A stretch of DNA of 34,398 nucleotides from Bacillota bacterium (GCA_017442785.1 JAFRZB010000003.1:1-34398), one strand, 5' to 3'; positions 1-7,352 are shown, counted from the first letter of the stretch. The notes: a model not told the origin generated them from the letters alone. Numbers and translations are program-made.

Positions 1-56
1 AAGCCCCTTCAGGGGCGGCCAAAGTGACAAGGACACTGAGGCTTTTGAACGAAGTG

Positions 57-82
57 AAAAACCCGCGTCTTTAGGCGCGGGT
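57..82 (-). terminator. Rho-independent terminator of the nuclease-like gene
   Basis: On the minus strand the arms ACCCGCG and CGCGGGT (61-67 and 76-82) form a 7-bp stem with an 8-nt loop. A run of five T follows (A57-A61 on the plus strand). It lies just past the stop codon of the minus-strand gene ending at 88. A second small hairpin, GCCCC-TTCA-GGGGC, sits at 3-16 at the window edge. Confidence 0.75.
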
Positions 83-87
83 CAGTG

Positions 88-936
88 TCAGGGGCTTACA
101 GCCCCGGTTCGAACCACCCGTTTTACGGGTGGCACCGATTTTATTAAATATGCTCTGATCAGCCTGTCTATGTCGAAGGATCTGATTGGCGAGCGGGCGG
201 TCTCGAAACTGCAGATAAGGTCCTTGCCGGGAGTAAGGCCGGAGTTCAGATAGACCGACAGTTTTTTACAGGTCCTTTCCGCGTATCCTGAATCGTCCAT
301 CATTCCGAAATGCTCCCAGAAGACCTCCCGGTCTGTGCGCACGTCATACAGCGTAAAGTCCGGAAAGAGCGGGGCGCGCAGGATGTCCGTGCAGAACGGG
401 CGTTCATAAAGATATGGTATGCCGTAGTGGTACAGCGCGTCCGATATCAGAACCTCTGATTTTGAGCGCACCAGATCTCCCCGCAGTGTCTCGAATCTCA
501 GATCCCCGTCGTATCCAGGCCGCTGCGTCCAGGTCTGGGCCAGCCAGGTTTCGCTGCGTTTTTCCGGGGACGTATAGATGCCCTCGGACAGTGCAAGTAC
601 GTATTCCGGCAGCTCTCCTGCGGCGTCGTCTTCCTCCATGCCGCTGTAAACGGACATGAACCGGCAGGCTGCCCGGAGGTTGCTTCGAAGCTTCGGCAGG
701 ACTTTTCTTATGTAGCGTTTTTCGGCCAGCGATGCGGCCGTTTCCTTGTCTGCGATCCTTATGTACTGCTCCGACAGCTTGTAGTCTTTGCAGGTCCTGA
801 CATAGAAGGCAGTTCTTTCCCCGTGCCTGACCGCGTGCAGTGAGCCTTCCGGTGTTGCTGCCAGGCGCTTTTCCAGCATACTTACTCTCTTTTGCAGTAG
901 ATCGCGGTATCTCGATACCTGTTCATATATGTCCAT
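88..936 (-). CDS. Hypothetical protein with PD-(D/E)XK nuclease-like signature
   Basis: A 282-aa soluble protein with no signal peptide or membrane segment. I chose the ATG at 936 because AGGAG lies 7 nt upstream (944-948); an ATG 33 nt further out at 969 has no such site and falls inside a palindrome. The N-terminal third is charged and helical. The C-terminal half carries a K159-S-E161 motif, then P-D193-F-T, then W-E208-H-F-G. That spacing of acidic residues resembles restriction-endonuclease-fold proteins, but the usual ExK lysine is not seen (E208 is followed by H). Similar hypothetical proteins are, as far as I recall, common in gut Clostridia; this was not searched. The nuclease role is inference. 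It appears to be a single-gene unit, with a terminator at 57-82 and a TACC...GGTA palindrome 28 nt upstream of the start. The palindrome array at 1124-1320 lies further upstream on the same side. Confidence 0.6.
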   Translation of the reverse strand: MDIYEQVSRYRDLLQKRVSMLEKRLAATPEGSLHAVRHGERTAFYVRTCKDYKLSEQYIRIADKETAASLAEKRYIRKVLPKLRSNLRAACRFMSVYSGMEEDDAAGELPEYVLALSEGIYTSPEKRSETWLAQTWTQRPGYDGDLRFETLRGDLVRSKSEVLISDALYHYGIPYLYERPFCTDILRAPLFPDFTLYDVRTDREVFWEHFGMMDDSGYAERTCKKLSVYLNSGLTPGKDLICSFETARSPIRSFDIDRLIRAYLIKSVPPVKRVVRTGAVSP

Positions 937-963
937 AGCCTTGCTCCTTTTGTACCCATATAG

Positions 964-990
964 TACCATAAAAACTGGTAAAAAATGGTA
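964..990 (-). promoter_or_regulatory. Palindrome in the promoter region of the nuclease-like gene
   Basis: TACCAT (964-969) and ATGGTA (985-990) are inverted around an AT-rich centre containing AAAAACTGGTAAAAA. The site begins 28 nt upstream of the ATG at 936, where an operator would lie. Its centre resembles unit 3 of the array at 1124-1320 (AACTGATAAAACATGG), so it may be a shorter relative of those palindromes. The operator role is inference. Confidence 0.45.
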
Positions 991-1123
991 CAGACATGTC
1001 CCCGGGAGCCCGAAATGGCAGAAAAGGCGGATGGGTCAGCGATTGGACAGGCGGATATCTCCGGCAGGACAGGAGAGCACAGCCGGTAGGAAAGGAGGAT
1101 ACAGCCAGCAGGAAAGCGTCGTT

Positions 1124-1320
1124 TACCCAAAAACAAAGAAACAGGCTGTTTTTGGGGTACATATCTGCGGTTTTATTACCCCAAAATCAGGTAAAAAGGT
1201 TCTTTTAGGGGTATCTCTTTTTTATTCCAGTACCCCAGAAACTGATAAAACATGGGCTTTAGGGGGAGGATCATTCTTTTTCCGTACCCCTAATACTATA
1301 AAACAGAGGGTTTAGGGGTA
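1124..1320. repeat. Four-unit array of degenerate TACCCC...GGGGTA palindromes
   Basis: The units lie at 1124-1159, 1177-1213, 1231-1267 and 1285-1320 (36-37 nt each). They are separated by three T-rich spacers of exactly 17 nt, giving a period of 53-54 bp. Each unit opens with TACCC(C) and closes with GGGGTA or GGGGGA. Inner arm bases change together: unit 4 pairs CCCCTAA with TTAGGGG, and unit 1 pairs CCCAAAAACA with TGTTTTTGGG. This suggests that pairing, or a dimeric protein site, is what is kept. The rest of the intergenic stretch from 991 to about 1450 holds no convincing gene. It has a direct repeat AACTGCCGCGG at 1352-1362 and 1432-1442. An ORF that runs through the array only reflects the near-54-bp period. 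Confidence 0.8.
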
Positions 1321-1455
1321 AAACCGCCGGGCAATCGTTCATTGAGGGGTGAACTGCCGCGGTGGCTGCGCCCTGAGTGACAGGATCGCCGGGCTGCTCC
1401 CCGAAGGTCGCTCTTCCTAATAACTGCCGCGGAGCCCCGGCCAGGTACAGAAAAT

Positions 1456-1484
1456 TTGACAGGAACTGCGAAATTTCATATAAT
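1456..1484 (+). promoter_or_regulatory. Consensus sigma-A promoter of the E2-like/PlsC/GtrA operon
   Basis: TTGACA (1456-1461) and TATAAT (1479-1484) are separated by exactly 17 nt, a perfect vegetative promoter. Transcription would start near 1491, giving a leader of about 27 nt with AGGAG at 1506-1510. It also argues against the upstream ATG at 1377 as the start of the first gene. Confidence 0.85.
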
Positions 1485-1517
1485 ATCATTTTGCCTAATA
1501 AAGACAGGAGACAGAAA

Positions 1518-2381
1518 ATGAAGAAACATCGCGGAGACAGAAGAGACGGCGTTCTGCTCAGGGACATCGACTCCATGCACTATATAATGCCTCTTATGTA
1601 TCCCAACAGGTGCGACAACGAGGCATTCATATCCGAGCGGATAGACCTTGAGGATCTTGACCGCTTTCTTGAAAAGAAGAACGCGGACAGCCCGGAGTAT
1701 AAATATACAGTATTCCACATAGTCGTAGCGGCCGTCCTCAAGACGATAACGCTGAGACCGCAGCTTAACCGGTTCTATGCAAATTACAACCTGTACCAGC
1801 GCAAAGAAGTCTCTGCCGCGTTCACGATAAAGGTGCAGTTCGACGATTCCAGCGATGAGGCTCTGGCATTCATACACAGCAAGCCGGAGGATACGCTGGA
1901 CAGCATACATGCGGAGATACAAAGACAGGTCTCCTACGTCCGCAGCCAGGGCAAAGATCAGTCTACGGAGAGCATGGACGCCATACAGAAGATCCCGGGC
2001 TTCCTAAAGAAGCTCATCGGGCGCGGCGCCAGATTCCTCGACCGTCACGGATGGATGCCCCAGTCTGTCATTGCGACCGACCCCTACCAGTCTTCCGTAG
2101 TCCTTGCAAATCTCGGATCTATAAAGCTCCATGCAGGGTACCACCACCTCACCAACTGGGGCACCACCTCGGTATTCTGCATCGTGGGTGAGAAGAAGCC
2201 CCGCTGGACCGATATGCCGGACGGCACCAGAGCCCTCAGGAACAGTCTCGATATAGGGCTCACGATAGATGAGCGCATTTCTGATGGATTCTACTGCGCG
2301 AGGTCTGTAAAGCTGCTCAAGACTTTGCTCGAGTCTCCGGAGCTTCTTGAAAAGCCGCTGGCAGAGCCCGTCGATTTCTAA
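1518..2381 (+). CDS. E2/CAT-fold acyltransferase-like protein lacking the catalytic His
   Basis: A 287-aa protein resembling the catalytic domain of 2-oxoacid dehydrogenase E2 subunits and chloramphenicol acetyltransferase. It has no lipoyl or subunit-binding domain. The start at 1518 has AGGAG 7 nt upstream and lies behind a consensus promoter. The C-terminal active-site motif, normally D-H-R-x-x-D-G, reads D251-E252-R-I-S-D256-G257, so the general-base His is replaced by Glu. A central segment reads DPYQSSVVLANLGSI, and HHLTNWGTTSVFC follows, as expected of the fold. Loss of His makes standard CoA-dependent acetyl transfer unlikely; a structural role or another chemistry is possible. The next gene, a PlsC/PAP2-type lipid enzyme, starts 13 nt downstream, so a role in the same membrane-lipid process is inferred. 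Confidence 0.75.
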   Translation: MKKHRGDRRDGVLLRDIDSMHYIMPLMYPNRCDNEAFISERIDLEDLDRFLEKKNADSPEYKYTVFHIVVAAVLKTITLRPQLNRFYANYNLYQRKEVSAAFTIKVQFDDSSDEALAFIHSKPEDTLDSIHAEIQRQVSYVRSQGKDQSTESMDAIQKIPGFLKKLIGRGARFLDRHGWMPQSVIATDPYQSSVVLANLGSIKLHAGYHHLTNWGTTSVFCIVGEKKPRWTDMPDGTRALRNSLDIGLTIDERISDGFYCARSVKLLKTLLESPELLEKPLAEPVDF

Positions 2382-2394
2382 ACAGAAGGAATAG

Positions 2395-3846
2395 ATGAAA
2401 AAGAGATCTTTGCTTTTTAAGTTGATAAAGGCGATCGTAAGGTTCTTTTACCCGAGGACCGAGATGCTGTGGACGGAGAACATTCCGGATGAGCCGTGTG
2501 TGATAGTGGCTAACCACTCTCAGATGAACGGCCCGATAGTCTGCGCCCTGGATCTGCCCGGGAAGAACTATATCTGGTGCGCCGCTGAGATGATGTCTCT
2601 TAAGGAGGTCCCGGCTTACGCCTACAGAGACTTCTGGTCCCGGAAGCCGAAGTGGATAAGGTGGTTCTACAAGATCCTTTCTTACCTGATAGCGCCGCTT
2701 TCGGTAAGCATATTCGGGAATGCGGACACGATACCGGTCTATCGCGACACCCGTGTGATAACGACTTATAGAGAGAGCCTCAGGAAGCTGGACGAGGGCG
2801 CGAACATAGTTCTGTTCCCGGAGCACGACGAGCCATATAACAACATACTTTACGATTTCCAGGACCGCTTTGTAGACCTTGCCGGCATGTATTACCGCAA
2901 GACCGGGAAGATCCTGAAGTTCGTACCTATGTATCTTTCCCCGCAGAGAAGGGAAGCCTACTTCGGCTGCCCCGTGAGCTTCGACCCCTCCGCAGCCAAG
3001 GAGGAGGAGCGGGTCCGCGTCTGCGTTGCTCTCAAGGAGAGGATCACAGCCATAGCGCGCGCACTCCCGAAGCACAGGGTGGTGCCTTACCGCAACATAG
3101 GAAGAAAATACTATCCCAGCAATCTAAGCTCCGAGCCCTGCGGCACCCTTATAAAGACGCCGGTCGTGGACTATAGGCAGCTGCGTCCGAAGCTGATGTT
3201 TACCGACAAGCGTTTCAGCCATCTTAAGCTGCTGGGCGGCTGGCTGGTGTATTTTGTGATGTATTTCCTCAGCGAGAAATTGATACCTGTCGAGAGCTGT
3301 CACGTGATCCACTGCGCCCTGGACGACCTGATACCTTTCAACGAGTTTTTCCTGTTATTCTACTGCGCGTGGTATGTCTGGATAATATGGTCGCTGCTGT
3401 ACTTTTTGCTCTACGACATCAACAGTTTCAAGAAGCTGCAGACGTATTTCATAATAGTGCAGGCGATAGCCATGCTGGTCTACATACTCTATCCGAGCGT
3501 TCAGCTGATGCGTCCGGAGAGCTTTGAGCGCAGCAACATCCTTACATGGCTGATGGGCTTCATATACAGCTTCGATACGCCGACAGGAGTCTGCCCGTCG
3601 CTGCATGTGGCATATTCCATCGGCATCTGCGCGGTCTGGCTGAGGCGCCGCGATACCGCAAACGGCTGGAAGCTGCTGCAGGTATTCCTCTGCATAATGA
3701 TTTCGATATCCACGGCTTTCGTTAAGCAGCATTCCGTGGTGGACATAGCGGCCGCGATACCGCTGAGCGCCTTTGCGCTGATCCAGCTCTACGGAAGCTT
3801 CAGGGGACACAGACCAAAGCTTCAGGAAAAGCTCGACAGTATCTAG
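2395..3846 (+). CDS. PlsC-like acyltransferase fused to a PAP2/AUR1-like membrane domain
   Basis: A 483-aa two-domain protein. Residues 1 to about 230 look like a 1-acylglycerol-3-phosphate acyltransferase (PlsC). Motif I is N40-H41-S-Q-M-N-G46, where the usual HX4D aspartate is Gly. The motif III position reads F141-P-E-H-D-E-P147 rather than FPEGTRS. From about residue 280 there are several hydrophobic spans. The C-terminal region has C-P401-S-L-H404 and K-Q-H446-S-V-V-D450, the two signature motifs of PAP2 phosphatases and AUR1-type phosphotransferases. The protein is probably a membrane enzyme that moves an acyl or phospho-headgroup between lipids; the substrate cannot be read. It follows the E2-like gene by 13 nt and is followed within 6 nt by the GtrA-like gene. 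The altered PlsC motifs leave open whether the first domain is active. Confidence 0.75.
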   Translation: MKKRSLLFKLIKAIVRFFYPRTEMLWTENIPDEPCVIVANHSQMNGPIVCALDLPGKNYIWCAAEMMSLKEVPAYAYRDFWSRKPKWIRWFYKILSYLIAPLSVSIFGNADTIPVYRDTRVITTYRESLRKLDEGANIVLFPEHDEPYNNILYDFQDRFVDLAGMYYRKTGKILKFVPMYLSPQRREAYFGCPVSFDPSAAKEEERVRVCVALKERITAIARALPKHRVVPYRNIGRKYYPSNLSSEPCGTLIKTPVVDYRQLRPKLMFTDKRFSHLKLLGGWLVYFVMYFLSEKLIPVESCHVIHCALDDLIPFNEFFLLFYCAWYVWIIWSLLYFLLYDINSFKKLQTYFIIVQAIAMLVYILYPSVQLMRPESFERSNILTWLMGFIYSFDTPTGVCPSLHVAYSIGICAVWLRRRDTANGWKLLQVFLCIMISISTAFVKQHSVVDIAAAIPLSAFALIQLYGSFRGHRPKLQEKLDSI

Positions 3847-3852
3847 ACTGAC

Positions 3853-4278
3853 ATGAAGAACAAAGAACTCGTAAGAGCCATAAAATTCGCGCTGTTCTCG
3901 GCAAGCGCAGGGGTAATACAGCTGGGCTCCTTTACCCTTCTGAATGAGCTGCTGCACCTTCCGTACTGGCTCAGCTACCTGACCGCGCTGGTGCTCTCCG
4001 TGCTGTGGAACTTTACTCTCAACAGGAAGTTCACCTTCAAGTCCGCAGCCAATGTGCCCAGGGCAATGCTTAAGGTCGCCGCGTATTATGTGGTATTCAC
4101 GCCGCTCTCGACGCTGCTGGTTAAGTATCTTACTGATACCTGCGGCTGGAACGAGTACCTGGTGACCATACTCAACATGCTGATCAATTTCTCGACGGAA
4201 TTCGTATACCAGAGGTTCTTCGTGTTCGGGAACAGCCTGGACACCCAGCCTCAGGCGTCAAAGGATAAGTCGGAATAG
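3853..4278 (+). CDS. GtrA-like membrane protein
   Basis: A 141-aa protein with four hydrophobic segments and the typical GtrA-family layout: a short charged N-terminus, a W-N-F-x-x-N-R-K-F-T-F motif at about residues 55-65, and a second aromatic motif Y-Q-R-F-F-V-F-G near the C-terminus. GtrA proteins are thought to help move polyprenyl-linked sugars across the membrane for glycosylation of lipid or cell-wall polymers. It starts 6 nt after the PlsC/PAP2 stop and ends the operon. The context suggests a role in making or moving a glycolipid or phospholipid. The substrate is unknown. Confidence 0.8.
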   Translation: MKNKELVRAIKFALFSASAGVIQLGSFTLLNELLHLPYWLSYLTALVLSVLWNFTLNRKFTFKSAANVPRAMLKVAAYYVVFTPLSTLLVKYLTDTCGWNEYLVTILNMLINFSTEFVYQRFFVFGNSLDTQPQASKDKSE

Positions 4279-4299
4279 ATCGCTTTTTGCAAAACAAAA

Positions 4300-4326
4300 G
4301 CAGGAGAGCCGGCCTCCTGCTTTTTT
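4300..4326. terminator. Bidirectional terminator between the GtrA-like gene and pta
   Basis: GCAGGAG (4300-4306) pairs with CTCCTGC (4314-4320). Six T follow on the plus strand (4321-4326), and an A-rich run on the left serves as T-tract for the minus strand. It separates the convergent GtrA-like gene and pta. Confidence 0.85.
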
Positions 4327-4342
4327 AGTGCTTTTATGCAGA

Positions 4343-5353
4343 TCAGAGCGCTGCAGTGATGATGGCCATCTTGTAGACTTCTTCCGCATCGCAGCCGCGG
4401 GAGAGGTCGTTGATGGGAGCGTTGAGCCCCAGGAGTATCGGGCCGTAGGCCGCGTATCCGCCGAGCCTCTGAGCTATCTTGTAGCCGATGTTTCCTGCCT
4501 CGATGAGCGGGAAGATGAAGGTGTTGGCATAGCCTGCAACCTTGGAGCCGGGGAACTTAAGCTGGCCGACTGTCGGGGAGACTGCGGCGTCGAACTGCAT
4601 CTCGCCGTCTATGAGCATGTCGGGGTTGAGCTCTCTTGCGATCTTTGTAGCTTCCGCTGAGAGGGCTACTGTGCCGCCCTTGCCGGAGCCCTTGGTGGAG
4701 AAGGAGAGCATGGCCACCTTGGGGTCTATGCCGAATACTCTTGCGCACTTCTCGACTTCTACGGCAACTTCTGCGAGCTTGGCGGCGCCGGAGAGTGTAA
4801 CGTTTCCGTCCTTATCGACGGTATCGGTGTAGTCCAGGTTTACTGCGCAGTCGCCCATTGCTATGGTTCGGAGCTCTTCCGGACCTTCCTCGCGGTTGAG
4901 TATGAAGCAGGAGGATACAAGGTGGGAGCCCGGCTTGGTCTTTACCAGCTGCAGTGCAGGACGAATGGTGTCGGCTGTGGAGTAGGTGGCTCCGCCGAGC
5001 AGGCAGTCTGCCTTGCCTATCTTTACCAGCATGGTGCCGAAGTAGTTGCCCTTAAGAAGCGCGGCGCGGCACTCTTCCGGTGTCATCTTGCCCTTGCGCA
5101 GCTCTACCATCTTGGCTACCATGTCGTCCATCCCCTCGTAGGCGGCGGGGTCCATTATAGTGGCCTTGCTGACGTCGAAGCCGCCCTTGGCTGCAGCGGC
5201 CTTAACCTCGTCGACGTTTCCAACGAGCACTACGCCCATGAGCCCTTCGGCAAGGAGCCTGGAAGCGGCGCTTAAGATCCTGGCGTCGGTACCTTCGGTG
5301 AAGACGATGGTCTTCGGCTGTGCCTTGACTTTTTCAATAAGCTTATCGAACAT
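4343..5353 (-). CDS. pta: Phosphate acetyltransferase
   Basis: A 336-aa cytoplasmic enzyme that interconverts acetyl-CoA plus phosphate with acetyl phosphate plus CoA, the first step of acetate and ATP formation in fermenters. The whole length matches the short PTA family (about 330 aa). It begins MFDKLIEKVKAQPKTIVF and contains V-F-T-E-G-T-D-A-R-I-L near the N-terminus. Further on are F-S-T-K-G-S-G-K-G and A-E-A-T-K-I-A-R-E, then G-E-M-Q-F-D-A-A-V, all in the family order. GGAGG sits upstream of the ATG. No acetate kinase gene lies next to it in this window. It is a single gene on the minus strand, sharing a short divergent region with the GH3 lipoprotein gene. Confidence 0.93.
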   Translation of the reverse strand: MFDKLIEKVKAQPKTIVFTEGTDARILSAASRLLAEGLMGVVLVGNVDEVKAAAAKGGFDVSKATIMDPAAYEGMDDMVAKMVELRKGKMTPEECRAALLKGNYFGTMLVKIGKADCLLGGATYSTADTIRPALQLVKTKPGSHLVSSCFILNREEGPEELRTIAMGDCAVNLDYTDTVDKDGNVTLSGAAKLAEVAVEVEKCARVFGIDPKVAMLSFSTKGSGKGGTVALSAEATKIARELNPDMLIDGEMQFDAAVSPTVGQLKFPGSKVAGYANTFIFPLIEAGNIGYKIAQRLGGYAAYGPILLGLNAPINDLSRGCDAEEVYKMAIITAAL

Positions 5354-5419
5354 TGTTTTTCCTCCGTTAAACGCTTAGAAAGCATAATTATCATCCCTAC
5401 AAGTATATACTAAAATGCG

Positions 5420-5450
5420 CTGAAAATAAAGGGCGCGGATGTGTTATAAT
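5420..5450 (+). promoter_or_regulatory. Promoter directly in front of the GH3 start codon
   Basis: TATAAT lies at 5445-5450, only 6 nt before the ATG at 5457. A weak -35 (CTGAAA, 5420-5425) lies upstream. Transcription from this -10 would start at or next to the ATG, predicting a leaderless mRNA. Confidence 0.55.
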
Positions 5451-5456
5451 ATCAAC

Positions 5457-6692
5457 ATGCCGAGCAGAAACAGAAAACTTAAGATATGCGCAGCGGCGCT
5501 GGCAGTGCTTATGGCGCTTCTGTGTGCCTGCGGAAAGACAGAGTCCGCGGAGAATGCCGTTCCGGAGAGCTTTTCGCCGAAGGCGGCGGCTGCCGAAGAC
5601 CATGCGCGGGAGGACTGCGACGCCTACTGCAGCTATGCGCTTGCGGGCATGACGCTCCGCGAGAAGGTCGGCCAGATGTTCATAATAAGGCCGGACCAGC
5701 TGGTGACATCCATCCCGCCGGCTTCCACGCACACCAGCAAGGGCAGCAAGGTAAAGAGCATGTCGTCCGAAATGCTGGAGGTCCTTAAGGACTATCCGGC
5801 CGGAGGCTTCATAATATTCGACAAGAACATAGAGAGCAGGACCCAGATAATGAATTTCACCGCGCAGATGCGCGAGGTCTCGAAGTACCTGCCCTTCGTT
5901 GCCATAGACGAGGAGGGCGGCAAGGTGACGAGGCTGGCAGGCTCCACGGACAAGGGCATCTACGTCAAGACCTACAGGAGCATGGGCGCCATAGGAAAGA
6001 CCGGAGACCCCGCCAACGCGCTGGAGGCAGGGCAGACCATAGGAAAGTACCTTAAGGAATACGGTTTTAACCTGGACTTCGCGCCTGTGGCGGACATCAA
6101 CACCAACCCCAGAAACGTGATAATAGGGGACCGCGCCTTCGGATCTGATCCCGAGCTTGCCGCAAAGATGGTCTGTGCTTTCATAGACGGCCTGCACGAG
6201 AGCAGCGTGCTCTCAAGCGTAAAGCACTTCCCCGGGCACGGGGACACCACGGCGGACACCCACTACGGCATGGTGGCGGTAAAGAAGACCTGGGAGCAGC
6301 TTAAGGAGGCGGAGCTGATACCTTTTTCGGCCAGCTTCGGGACCACGGATTTTGTGATGATAGCCCACATAAACCTGCCCAACGCCACGTCCGACGGGCG
6401 CCCGGCATCGCTTTCAAAGGAGCTCATAACGGATAAGCTCCGCGGGGAGCTCGGATATACAGGCCTTGTGACGACGGATTCCCTGGCCATGGAGGCCATT
6501 ACGGACCAGTATTCCCAGGAGGAGTCCGCGGTGCTTGCCGTGGAGGCGGGCGTGGACGTTCTGCTGATGCCTTTTGATTATACGACAAGCTTCGACTCGA
6601 TAGTAGCGGCTGTGGAGAGCGGCAGGATACCCGAGAGCCGCATAGATGATAGCGTATTGAGGATACTCCGGGCAAAGGCCGGAGTGCAGTGA
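5457..6692 (+). CDS. GH3 family beta-N-acetylhexosaminidase lipoprotein (NagZ-like)
   Basis: A 411-aa secreted lipoprotein of glycoside hydrolase family 3. Residues 1-25 form a lipoprotein signal: basic n-region RNRKLK, hydrophobic core, then L-L-C-A-C25. Family motifs follow in order: I-D-E-E-G-G-K-V-T-R-L, F-A-P-V-A-D-I-N, I-G-D-R-A-F-G-S-D-P, K-H-F-P-G-H-G-D-T-x-x-D-x-H (the catalytic His loop of NagZ), and T-D-S-L-A-M-E-A-I with the Asp nucleophile. It probably removes terminal N-acetylhexosamine from peptidoglycan fragments or host glycans at the cell surface. I chose the ATG at 5457 because the signal peptide begins there. No good ribosome binding site precedes it and a TATAAT ends 6 nt upstream. 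The glutathione peroxidase gene follows after 19 nt. Confidence 0.88.
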   Translation: MPSRNRKLKICAAALAVLMALLCACGKTESAENAVPESFSPKAAAAEDHAREDCDAYCSYALAGMTLREKVGQMFIIRPDQLVTSIPPASTHTSKGSKVKSMSSEMLEVLKDYPAGGFIIFDKNIESRTQIMNFTAQMREVSKYLPFVAIDEEGGKVTRLAGSTDKGIYVKTYRSMGAIGKTGDPANALEAGQTIGKYLKEYGFNLDFAPVADINTNPRNVIIGDRAFGSDPELAAKMVCAFIDGLHESSVLSSVKHFPGHGDTTADTHYGMVAVKKTWEQLKEAELIPFSASFGTTDFVMIAHINLPNATSDGRPASLSKELITDKLRGELGYTGLVTTDSLAMEAITDQYSQEESAVLAVEAGVDVLLMPFDYTTSFDSIVAAVESGRIPESRIDDSVLRILRAKAGVQ

Positions 6693-6711
6693 CAGCTGCA
6701 GGAGGACGGAT

Positions 6712-7185
6712 ATGACAGTTTACGATTTCGTTATGAAGGACGCTAAAGGAAACGATGTGTCCCTTGCGGATTATAAGGGCAAGGTGCTGCTTATAGTCAA
6801 CACCGCCACCGGCTGCGGCTTTACGCCCCAGTACAACGCGCTGGAGGCGCTCTATGAAAAGTATAAGGATCAGGGCTTCGAGATCCTGGACTTCCCCTGC
6901 AACCAGTTCGGGGAGCAGGCTCCGGGCACGGACGCGGAGATCACCGAATTCTGCGCAATAAACTTTGGCGTCAGTTTTAAGCAGTTCTCCAAGATAGACG
7001 TCAACGGTGAGAACGAAGCCCCGCTCTACACCTGGCTGAAGAACGAGAAGCGAGGCGTCTTAAGCAGCAAGATCAAATGGAATTTCACCAAGTTTCTTCT
7101 TGACAGGGACGGTAACGTGGCGGAGCGCTACGCTCCCACGGTAACGCCGGAGAGGATAGAGCCGAGGATAAAGGAACTGCTGTAG
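6712..7185 (+). CDS. Glutathione peroxidase family thiol peroxidase (Cys type)
   Basis: A 157-aa protein of the glutathione peroxidase family, which reduces hydrogen peroxide and organic peroxides. In bacteria the donor is usually thioredoxin rather than glutathione. The peroxidatic residue is Cys35, in N-T-A-T-G-C-G-F-T-P-Q-Y. The rest of the active site is visible as F-P-C-N-Q-F-G-E-Q (Gln) and K-W-N-F-T-K-F (Trp and Asn). The segment E-F-C-A-I-N-F-G-V-S-F holds a possible resolving Cys. GGAGG lies before the ATG. It probably shares a transcript with the preceding GH3 gene (gap 19 nt) and ends before a terminator at 7353. The role is likely peroxide defence in an anaerobe exposed to traces of oxygen. 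Confidence 0.92.
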   Translation: MTVYDFVMKDAKGNDVSLADYKGKVLLIVNTATGCGFTPQYNALEALYEKYKDQGFEILDFPCNQFGEQAPGTDAEITEFCAINFGVSFKQFSKIDVNGENEAPLYTWLKNEKRGVLSSKIKWNFTKFLLDRDGNVAERYAPTVTPERIEPRIKELL

Positions 7186-7269
7186 GATGCGAAGACCCGG
7201 TCTGTATCACAGAAACTACAAAAATACGGCGGGCATTCTTCACACAGGCTTGCCGCAGATCACATATAA

Positions 7270-7325
7270 AGGGTCTATACTTTAGCCATCAGGAACAGGA
7301 AAACACAATTCTTCATATAGACCCT
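7270..7325. repeat. 10-bp perfect inverted repeat, 36-nt loop
   Basis: AGGGTCTATA (7270-7279) and TATAGACCCT (7316-7325) are exact inverted copies around 36 nt of unrecognised sequence. The structure lies between the glutathione peroxidase stop and its apparent terminator, so it would be in the 3' untranslated RNA. It could be a structured RNA or a protein site. I see no ORF inside. The flanking 7186-7269 shows nothing else. Confidence 0.6.
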
Positions 7326-7352
7326 CCTTTAAGAACAGAAATAAGAAGCATC

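Noticed and set aside
929-1315. A 128-aa ORF on the plus strand running through the palindrome array
   Set aside because: Its repetitive T-P-x-x-x-K pattern is a by-product of the near-54-bp period. It has no suitable ribosome binding site and overlaps the start of the minus-strand gene.
1124-1320. CRISPR array
   Set aside because: The repeats differ too much from each other, the spacers are only 17 nt and all T-rich, and no cas gene is in the window.
1377-1517. Longer N-terminus for the E2-like gene from the ATG at 1377
   Set aside because: It would start upstream of the consensus promoter at 1456-1484. The ATG at 1518 has a proper ribosome binding site.
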